Below are positions 56,665 to 64,000 of a stretch of DNA of 64,000 nt, piece after piece (positions within the stretch are counted from its first letter, which is position 1; the number at the start of each line of letters is the position of its first letter). The notes beneath the pieces are model-generated. The model searched no databases and had not been told where the DNA came from. It saw only the letters and a list, made by a program, of their open reading frames with translations. Origin of the DNA: Chrysoporthe austroafricana. Lineage: Eukaryota > Ascomycota > Sordariomycetes > Diaporthales > Cryphonectriaceae. The stretch spans positions 1,371,583-1,435,582 of the forward strand of contig JYIP02000002.1 of NCBI GenBank assembly GCA_001051155.2. The letters run 5' to 3'. The position numbers were made by a program, and so were the translations under genes.

Positions 56665-56791
56665 GACGAGCCTTCCAGACCGACAAGCCTTCCAGACCGA
56701 CAAGCCTTCCAGACCGACAAGCCTTCCAGACCGACAAGCCTTCCAGACCGACAAGCCTTCCAGACCGACAAGCCTTCCAGACCGACAAGCC
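56665..56791. repeat. 17-bp minisatellite, about 7.5 copies
   Basis: Unit gacaagccttccagacc repeats seven times head to tail (the first copy has gacgag) and ends with a partial unit. Because 17 is not a multiple of three, the open frame across it (56611-56808) is an artefact of the repeat. Confidence 0.92.
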
Positions 56792-56857
56792 CTCTATCCG
56801 TACGCTAGGCGCAAAAGAATCCTCCGTCTAAGCACTATCTGCGGATGAATGCTAGAG

Positions 56858-57054
56858 NNNNNNNNNNNNNNNNNNNNNNNNNNNNNNNNNNNNNNNNNNN
56901 NNNNNNNNNNNNNNNNNNNNNNNNNNNNNNNNNNNNNNNNNNNNNNNNNNNNNNNNNNNNNNNNNNNNNNNNNNNNNNNNNNNNNNNNNNNNNNNNNNNN
57001 NNNNNNNNNNNNNNNNNNNNNNNNNNNNNNNNNNNNNNNNNNNNNNNNNNNNNN
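56858..57054. other. Assembly gap, 197 N
   Basis: Unknown bases directly after the minisatellite, presumably where the assembler could not resolve repeats. True size and content cannot be known from this sequence. Confidence 0.99.
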
Positions 57055-57170
57055 AAATCGCTCGCGATTTTCGCTATATCGGCAATGCCCTGGCAATCTG
57101 AGCCCTCGAAGCTTTGCCTAGGGCTGGCAACCTTGCGTTGGCTGTAGGAATATTGATGGTGGTCCGGCGG

Positions 57171-57975
57171 GCGGCGCAAACCTGACGCGAGACCGCTTCA
57201 TGGAAGCCTGACGATGTTGACAGTTCGACGCCTTCACTGGTATATCCCATCTTTCAAAGTTAGGAGACAAAATACTGGTCGCTTATTTACTTAAATTCTC
57301 ATTGCATAAATTTTAGCCGAAGATCAACTAGCATAATAAAGTCAGACGTCAAGCACATATACGCACCTCTGCCTAGAGACGGGAGACAAAGTGTGCTAGA
57401 ACTTCAATTCCACAATACTTATCGGCCCCAAGCGCTTCTGGACTCCCCACAAATTTGTCCACCACTCGCCCGCCTGATCTGTTCAGTTTATTTTACAGTG
57501 TACAAGGTCCGGCGATGGTAGAAGGCACGTGGAAGAGGTTTCCTGCAAAGGCGCCCAGAGTCCATGCAGCCTGCAGTGCACTTGGCGGTGTATACGATAG
57601 ACTCTCGCTACAATGTCCTCCGGCGCGTGCATTTTAGCCGTGGAGATCCGCCACACAATCCGGAGGGGTAATGGCGGAGGAGATGCAGCGCAAGTTGGGG
57701 TAGATCTGGGAATATAAGGAAATGGGGCGATACTGGAATTGACACATGCAGGGCTCCCAAGAAAAATTGGATCTATGATGTCTGCCCTCCTGCAGAAACC
57801 CATTCGCACGCCACTATGTCTATATCATTTCCACCAATGGATGGAGTCGTAAACAGTCCTGAATAGCGCTCTAAATTGCCCAACTATAACTACCTTGGTC
57901 TTGGCAGTCTCGCTCAAGGACGCAGGTCTTGAGCAGTATTTCTTTCGCTTAGTCTTAGCATCATCATAGAGCAAG
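57171..57975. other. Intergenic region upstream of the CE16 esterase
   Basis: About 800 bases following the repeat block, AT-rich at first. No supported gene. Confidence 0.45.
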
Positions 57976-59144
57976 ATGGATTCCTCGAAGCTTGTGACGG
58001 CGTGCGTAGCCGCTCTGTCGCTTCCGCTCTTGGCGAGCTCGACTCCAGTATCTCAGACCCGAAAGTCACCTTTTCGGTGGGACGAGACGAAATACGTGTA
58101 CGCGGCTCCAAAACGGAGTGAACCAGTGCTCGGAGGTGGCTAATCTTTAATTGTAGCATCGCTTTTGGAGATTCGTACACATATGCTCAGGGGACCTTGG
58201 GCTATGCAAACTCCACATTCATCGGATCTAATCTGAACTTCTCCTACACACCGGAGCAGCTGCTTTCGGACCGGATCATGCAGGAAGATGTTGACAGCAC
58301 CGCGAACCGTGGGCCGAACTGGATCGAAGACATCACGCAGTGCGGTGTGAAGGAAGGCCTCACCGATCCACAAACATGCGACATCCAGCTTTGGGACTTC
58401 GCCTTCGGCGGTGCGGACATATCGGTCGAGTACCTTCCACTGCATCACAACTGGTCCGTACAGCTCGTGAACCAGACAGAACAGTTCTTGCTTTACGGGC
58501 AGCCCGTGCTCAAGCACATTGTCGACCCGGATAAGACGCTGGTGGCCATGTGGATAGGAATCAACGACATAGGTGACTCGGCCGAGCTCGATGTCGACTT
58601 TCCCAGCTTCTACGAGGAGCTCATAACGACTATGTTCGAGCAAGCTGTCGAGCCGGTCTACAGAGCCGGGTACAAGAAGTTGCTCTTCATGAAGCTGCCT
58701 CCGCTCAACCGCACCCCGGGGAACCTCGTGCGTGCTGCTGGGCCTCTTCCAAACACGACGATGATCGGGTGGTGGGACAGCACCTTGGAACAATATGCCT
58801 CCGAATTCGCGTCCCAGCATGGGGATGTCACAGCGCTGGTCTTTGATACGAACACGTTCTTGAATGGGGTGCTGGATAACGCTGCGGAGTACGGAATCAC
58901 GAACACAACCTCATACTGTCCGGACTACAACCAGCCGTTACCAGTGACTCAGTACGGATGCCTTCCTCTCTATGAATACTTTTGGTATGACAGCGGGCAC
59001 CTGTGAGTACAAACGCGTTCTTGTTGCCACTTGATACTCGACGAATCGTGAGCAGTAGAGACTTACGGATATGATAGGACGACCCACGTTCACTCCATCT
59101 TAGCGGCTGAAGTCGAGAAATTTCTGGCCTCTTCGTCTGGCTAG
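57976..59144 (+). CDS. Secreted GDSL acetylesterase, carbohydrate esterase family 16
   Basis: Exons are 57976-58097, 58157-59002 and 59078-59144, giving 344 residues. It probably removes acetyl groups from plant oligosaccharides outside the cell. A signal peptide is present (MDSSKLVTACVAALSLPLLASS). After the first splice the GDS block appears: 'KYV|IAFGDSYTYAQGTLGYANS', with Ser about residue 47 as nucleophile. 'MWIGINDIGDSAELD' holds the GxND block and 'DSGHLTTHVHSI' supplies the Asp/His pair (about residues 319 and 322), split by the last intron. 'NRGPNWIEDITQC' and 'LWDFAFGGADIS' are typical of CE16. Several N-glycosylation sites. Start fixed by the signal peptide. Confidence 0.92.
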
Positions 59145-60147
59145 AGGTGATGCATCAAAGCTAGAAGTAGGATGACAAATCGCATTGTGCGACCGCAAGG
59201 TTGATGCACAGCCTGCAGCGTCTGCCTTATACTAGCCCAAGGGCACTGTGACAAGGCTTCTACCACATGTGATCATGACCCGTATCATCATTCCAAACAC
59301 TTCCATGCATCCTGCGGCTATTGGAAATTATGTTCATGTCGATCACCTCCCTTAGTTGATCCTCCGGGTACAAATGCCGACAACGCCTGGTACGGAGTAA
59401 TCGCTGAAGAGACGGGGCCCTGTGAAACTCCTCAGGACAAATGTGCCTCTACTTCACGGGCGCCCTGCTTTGGAAGTATGGTGTCACGAATGATGCAACC
59501 GCATGCAAATGTCGGCTTAAGCTCTGCAGGGATCCATTCACGGCTGATGTCTCCTGAGACACCATCATCTAATCACTGGCTCGTCGCTCACGTGAAAGGT
59601 TGAGGTAGTAGGTCGCCGGCATGGCATTTGGATATTTATTTGGTTACTGACGTAGTGTGTTTCTTGGCCGACCAGACGAAGGCAAGTCCTGAGGCAGAAG
59701 CGTCCGCTGTAGTGGCCTCCACCCAAATCTGACGAGATTGGGGGGCCTATGGCAAGTTGAAGGAAATACGAAACGAGGTTAGACTCAATCCTTAGCGCGC
59801 CAGAGAGAGTCTCACAACCTCAATCCAATCGGAGTTTATGGGACCAGCTCCGAGACGGCTTACAACAAAGAACACTGTCAGCCGTCACCCAACATGTCTT
59901 CCATCTTCCACCTCTCCATGCGTTATCGCGACCTTGTTCTAGCTTCATCTGCTCTTTTGAGAGCCCCACGCTACTAGTGTCTCCTTCTCTTGTGATCTCA
60001 GAGGACCCAGGGTTGTTTTATGGACTGTGCTCGAACCTTAGTTCAATGTTTGGGATCGTATGCCCCTACAGCGAAGTCCGAGCGACGAAAAAGGTCCGAA
60101 CATAGCACTTAGCCCACCCTGCTTCTCCTGTATTAGATTCAGCAACC
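59145..60147. other. Intergenic region upstream of a Zn2Cys6 gene
   Basis: About 1 kb between two plus-strand genes. No coding motif, tRNA or repeat recognised. Confidence 0.5.
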
Positions 60148-61923
60148 ATGGGTTCTAAGAGCTTGGTACTGTCAAGTGATCCGGCCAAAGCGGTTCGGCG
60201 GAAGAGGAAAGCTCACAGCAAGTCGAGATCGGGATGTGGAAACTGTAAACTGCGGCGCGTCAAGGTGAGAGCGGCCTTCGGCAGTGAAAGAGACGCTGAT
60301 CGTAACTGACCGAGCCTGTTCAGTGCGATGAGGCGAAGCCGCAGTGCAAAACATGTGTCGCCTTCGGAGTTGCGTGCAACTACGGCCCTAGATCAGCCAC
60401 CGTTGCAGGAGAGCTCGTGCTTTCCTTCGATGGAGCTGCGCTCATGGACTCGCCCCCAAGATCGCCCGTCTCGATGGATCAGACGATCCTGAGTCTGGTC
60501 AACCGTTCCTTGCGGGAGTCGCCAAGTGCTGCCATGTTCGGTGGCCCGAATCAGATCTACAATCTGAAGCAGTCCGACCTTGATACTCTAAATAGATTCA
60601 GCCAACGATCTATCCTTACTCTCGGCACGGAGAGTTCGAGATGGATTCTACAGGCGGAAACACCAAGACTTGCTTGCCTTGTGAGTAGTTTGGTCTCGAT
60701 ATTTTCCATTTGTGCTTCCCGCTGAAAGAATGCCCTCTTCCCTTATATCATTTCATAAACGGTTGCGCCCATGCCACTCATTTTATATTACGCGAAAAGG
60801 ATATCTTCTCTCCAAGTGGAAACAGAAGTTGATATTCATCCTTATTGTCGGCTTTGGAATCTTGCCCTGCCCTCGCTGTATCTGGGCCTTGATGTGAAAA
60901 ACGTCGTGGCCTGGATACACCAAGTGTCCAAAACATGAAGTAATTGTCCTGCCGCTCGAATGAACGCTGACAGTCTTAGCACCCTTTTTTGATGCACCTC
61001 GTTCTTACCTTCACTCTGATGCATGATCGTCTCTCGCAGACGACGTCAGATGCCAAATTCACTCCAAAAGAGCTGTTCCACTATTACACCGGTATAGCTA
61101 TGTTCAACCAGAAACTGTGCGACGTGGACGCAACTCCGTCAGAGCGCGATGCATGCTGGATCGCGTCGACTATCATTGGCATCATCTACATCTGCCACAT
61201 CGAAGCGACCAAGCCACAGGAGGCGTGGCCGCTCAAGTCTCTCGGCCCCGGAGAGCCGGACTGGCTGGTTCTGAGCCTGGGAAAGCAAGACATCTGGGAC
61301 TTTTGCGACCCTATGAGGCCGGATTGCTGCTTTCAAGAGATGCTCGTCCAGGCCAATCCCTGGGGTGGGGACGAAGATTTTACCCCTGACGAGCTGAAGG
61401 ATGGCGGATTCCCGAACATCCCGCGCGAGATCTTGGAGTTCCTCGGTCTGACGGACCCCTCCACATGGGCTTTCAGTCCATACTTCCGTGCTGCAAACAT
61501 CCTATCGCAGCTGCTGCCACAAGACTATAACCAGCAAAACATCATGAAGTTTGCGACATTCACCCACTACACGAGTCCAGAGTTTCGAGAACTGTGGAAG
61601 CAAAAGGATCCTGGGGCGCTAATCTTGGTCGTCTACTGGTACTCGAAGGCCATCTCGTCACAATACTGGTGGATATGGTACGACCTACACCTTTCTTACC
61701 TGAATCCCTGAATGCCCTCCACGAGAGAATTGTGTGCAGGGGGAAATGGTACAAACCCACGTACAAAGTGCTAACTCTTGGCAATTACAGGAAGAGGGCA
61801 GTGCTGGAGTGTCAGGCCGCTTGCATCTATCTGGAGAGATATCACAGCGACGTGCCTCACCTCGAGTACATTCTGAGGGCTCCGAAGAGAAGCTGTGGGC
61901 TGGACACGACCGTGTGTGTGTAG
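60148..61923 (+). CDS. Zn2Cys6 fungal transcription factor
   Basis: Exons are 60148-60264, 60324-60680, 60980-61677 and 61791-61923, giving 434 residues. The N-terminus is basic (AVRRKRKAHSKSR) and leads into a full zinc cluster across the first intron: 'SGCGNCKLRRVK|CDEAKPQCKTC' and 'AFGVACNYGP'. A short linker follows, then a helical regulatory domain with 'HPFLMHLVLTFTLMHDRLSQ' and 'LFHYYTGIAMFNQKL', typical of the small Zn2Cys6 group with UPC2-like or aflatoxin-regulator-like helical domains. The second intron (299 nt) is long and could hide a small exon; phase is nevertheless conserved. The last junction is 'QYWWIW|KRAVLECQAACIY'. It sits between two secreted carbohydrate-active enzymes and may regulate them, which is inference. 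Confidence 0.85.
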
Positions 61924-62397
61924 CTTAGCAGGTTACGCGGCCGCCATCTTCCATTGTTTGTTGCCTCAAAAGAATGGAACGTCTTATTACGCTTGGTACC
62001 GAATACGCACAGGTACTGCAGCCACTCATACTTCCCCAAGCGCTATTGCCATAAAGCCCAGGCGTACTCCGTATTAAGTAGCAACCTTAGGCGCGGAAGT
62101 CTCTGACAGGTGCGCTTCTTCGGCGGCGAACGGCAAATTAACTTTAGTATGCGGGGTTCACTTCCAAGGCCACTGGATACAACCCCGGACGGAAATAACC
62201 TCCAAAGGGGAATGTGGACTGGGTGTCATGGGATTCTTCTGAACTGCAGGTGATGAATGAGTTTACGCAATTAGACATAAATTCAACAAGCCCATCCAGA
62301 GAGAGGCGCTGGAGATGCCTCGCTTTGCACCTGTTCCGGCGCTACAGCTCAGTGCAATTTCGAGTTGCACCGTTGGGGGACCAACCGCACCGTGAGA
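61924..62397. other. Intergenic region, promoter of the alpha-galactosidase
   Basis: About 470 bases between the Zn2Cys6 gene and the alpha-galactosidase on the same strand. It contains a cggacggaa and a cggcggcgaacgg stretch (CGG words of the kind zinc-cluster proteins bind), but no clear CGG-Nx-CCG pair was established. Confidence 0.4.
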
Positions 62398-64000
62398 ATG
62401 TGGCACCTCTTCGCCTTGTGCCTGACAGGCACTATTGTGTCGGCAATTACCGTCCGGACATCGACGCCGGTGATGGGATGGGACAGCTACAACTATTACA
62501 GTTGCAGCCCTACCGAAGCAATCATCCAGGACAATGCGGCCGCGCTGGTCAGCCTGGGCCTGGACACCCTGGGCTACACCTATGTCACAACGGACTGCGG
62601 CTGGGGGACCGACTATCGTGACTCGTCCGGCCAGCTGGTTTGGAACCCTGACACGTTCCCGTCAGGCGGCGCAGCACTCGGCGAGTACATCCACAACCTG
62701 AGTCTGCACTTCGGCGTGTACTCCGGGGCCGGCTACTATCAGTGTGGCTCAACGGACCAGCCTGCTTCACTGGGTGAGTCGTCTGGGCTTCTATTATCTG
62801 GACGAATTATCATGTGCATGCGTACCCGGCCTGGCGGAAGCTGAAGCTGAACCTTGTCCCCGCAGGCCACGAGACAACCGATGCGGACTCATTTGCAGAA
62901 TGGGGTGCGGATTCACTGAAGTGAGTATGCTTGCGCGTTGTCTATCTCGCAGCCCCGGTGCCTTGAGCGGCCTGTGGGATGGGCTGGGCCTTGAAAGCCT
63001 CAGCTAACGCTTCCGTAAGGTATGACAACTGCTACGCGAACTCTACCACCACAGAGGCAGACTATACAGGCACTGTCTCGGGTTCTCCCACGCGTTTCGA
63101 TGTCATGGCCAGCGCGCTCTCGGCGACGTCTCGTGACATAGTGTACCAGGTGTGCCAATGGGGCGTGGGCGAGGACATCGGAGTCTGGTATGGCCTTTCC
63201 CACCGTTGTCTTTACTCCCGAAAGTAATAATTTGCTGAATGGAATAGGGCCCCCGAAATCGCAAACTCCTGGCGGATTTCCAACGACATCTACGATGCCT
63301 GGAGGAGCATCTGGCGGATTACCAACCAGGTCGTGCCGTATTACAAGCACACCGGCGTCGGTGCCTACGCGGACATGGACATGCTGATTGTCGGCCTCAA
63401 CGCCCTGTCCAACGAGGAGGAGAAGTTCCACTTCGGGATGTGGGCGATCAACAAGTCGCCGCTCATCATCGGCTCGGCCCTCGCCGACTCCCTGACGCCG
63501 TCGTCCTCCCTCGAGGTCCTCTCCAACACGAACGTCATCGCCATCAACCAGGACAGCCTGGGCAAGCAGGCGCAGCTGGTCCGCCGCTACACGGAGGCGC
63601 AGTGGGACGTCTGGCAGGGCGAGCTCTCGGGCGGCCGCCAGGTGGTCGGCCTGGCGAACTGGTACAACGGCAGCCAGACGGTGACGGTCAGCCTGCCCGC
63701 GGACCTGGGCATCGCGTCGGCGACGGCCGAGGACGCCTGGACGGGCGCGAGCGCCGGCGCCCTCAGCGGCACGTACACGACGACGCTCGCGGGCCACGAG
63801 CTGCGCCTCCTCGTGCTCTCGGACGTCGTCAACGCCACGTCGGGCGTGCAGACGCCCGTCGCCTACTACACCGCCGCCTCCGACGCCACGCTCGCCGGCA
63901 ACGCCGCCGTCGTGGACTGCGCGTCGGGCGAGTGCCTGCCCGCCGGCACCAAGGTCGGGGACATCGGCGAGGGCCAGTCCGCGGCGTCCGTGACCTTCTC
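62398..64000 (+). CDS. Alpha-galactosidase, glycoside hydrolase family 27 (3' end outside window)
   Basis: Exons are 62398-62773, 62866-62920, 63020-63187 and 63248 to beyond 64000. The enzyme releases terminal alpha-galactose from galactomannan and raffinose-type sugars outside the cell. Signal peptide MWHLFALCLTGTIVSA. GH27 motifs: 'TPVMGWDSYNYYSC', 'YVTTDCGWGTDYRDSSGQL', 'HFGVYSGAGYYQCG', the nucleophile 'KYDNCY' (Asp about residue 146, formed across an intron), 'QVCQWGVGEDIGVW|APEIANSWRISNDIYDAW' with the probable acid/base Asp near residue 213, and 'INKSPLIIGSAL'. A C-terminal beta domain follows and the sequence is still open at the window end, with a possible additional module. Exon 4 has very high third-position GC. 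Confidence 0.93.

Larger units (their letters stand above)
56319..57170. mobile_element. Degenerate AT-rich repeat region, probable transposon remnant
   Basis: The region is AT-rich, contains one isolated N (56353), short tandem words such as ctatcgctat, a minisatellite and the assembly gap. Together with the hairpin at its left edge and the echo of the same arm near its right edge, it looks like a decayed transposable element or MITE cluster. No transposase frame is visible. Confidence 0.4.

Noticed and set aside
56611..57147. Open frames across the minisatellite and the N gap
   Set aside because: One is produced by the 17-bp repeat, the others by unread bases, so none can be supported.
63000..63797. 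A 265-codon minus-strand frame opposite the alpha-galactosidase
   Set aside because: Shadow of the GC-rich GH27 exon; no recognisable protein motif.
1..64000. CRISPR arrays, bacterial operons, ribosome binding sites or riboswitches
   Set aside because: The sequence is eukaryotic with spliced genes; no direct-repeat/spacer array or bacterial gene organisation occurs.

Overview
The window looks like nuclear DNA of a filamentous ascomycete (Pezizomycotina, most like a Sordariomycete). Genes are intron-rich with short 45-120 nt GT-AG introns on both strands. The families are typically fungal: G1 peptidase, Zn2Cys6 regulators, a LaeA-type methyltransferase, a DUF7703-like membrane protein, a P5A ATPase, and CE16 and GH27 secreted enzymes. 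GC-rich coding blocks alternate with AT-richer intergenic DNA. There is one 197-base N gap (56858-57054). I rebuilt exon structures by hand from splice signals, reading-frame phase and remembered family conservation; no search or aligner was run.

Layout. 0-9 kb: an unrecognised ORF at the left edge, a secreted glutamic (G1) peptidase (-), a long gene-poor stretch, a mitochondrial-type class III CoA-transferase (+) and a PHD-finger protein with a probable GC-AG intron (+). 9-20 kb: two multi-pass membrane proteins (-), a ten-exon amidase (+), an Asn-synthase-like protein (-) and a decayed short-chain dehydrogenase (-). 20-32 kb: an initiator tRNA-Met (+), an APC-type permease (-), a secreted CPAF-like S41 peptidase (-) and an FAD monooxygenase (-). 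33-46 kb: a LaeA-like methyltransferase (-), a tartrate/D-malate/isopropylmalate dehydrogenase relative (+), a zinc-cluster protein followed in tandem by a separate fungal transcription-factor-domain protein (+,+), a small secreted Cys-containing protein (-) and a MOSC protein (+). 46-55.5 kb: conserved housekeeping genes, namely Spf1-type P5A ATPase (+) and mitochondrial malate dehydrogenase (-), then an HSL-type alpha/beta hydrolase (+) and a Gly/His-rich protein (-). 55.5-57.2 kb: repeat-rich DNA with a hairpin, a 17-bp minisatellite and the gap. 58-64 kb: CE16 acetylesterase (+), Zn2Cys6 regulator (+) and GH27 alpha-galactosidase (+, cut off by the window end).

How the parts may work together. 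Two groupings stand out, both as inference. The first is 30.4-42.5 kb: monooxygenase, methyltransferase, hydroxyacid dehydrogenase and a zinc-cluster/TF pair, which could be a small metabolic cluster without a PKS or NRPS backbone. The second is 58-64 kb: a plant-polysaccharide mini-cluster in which a regulator sits between two secreted carbohydrate-active enzymes. No clearly new system is established. The best leads are the split zinc-cluster/TF locus, the possible larger form of the 9-11 kb membrane protein, the GC-AG intron and the decayed SDR.
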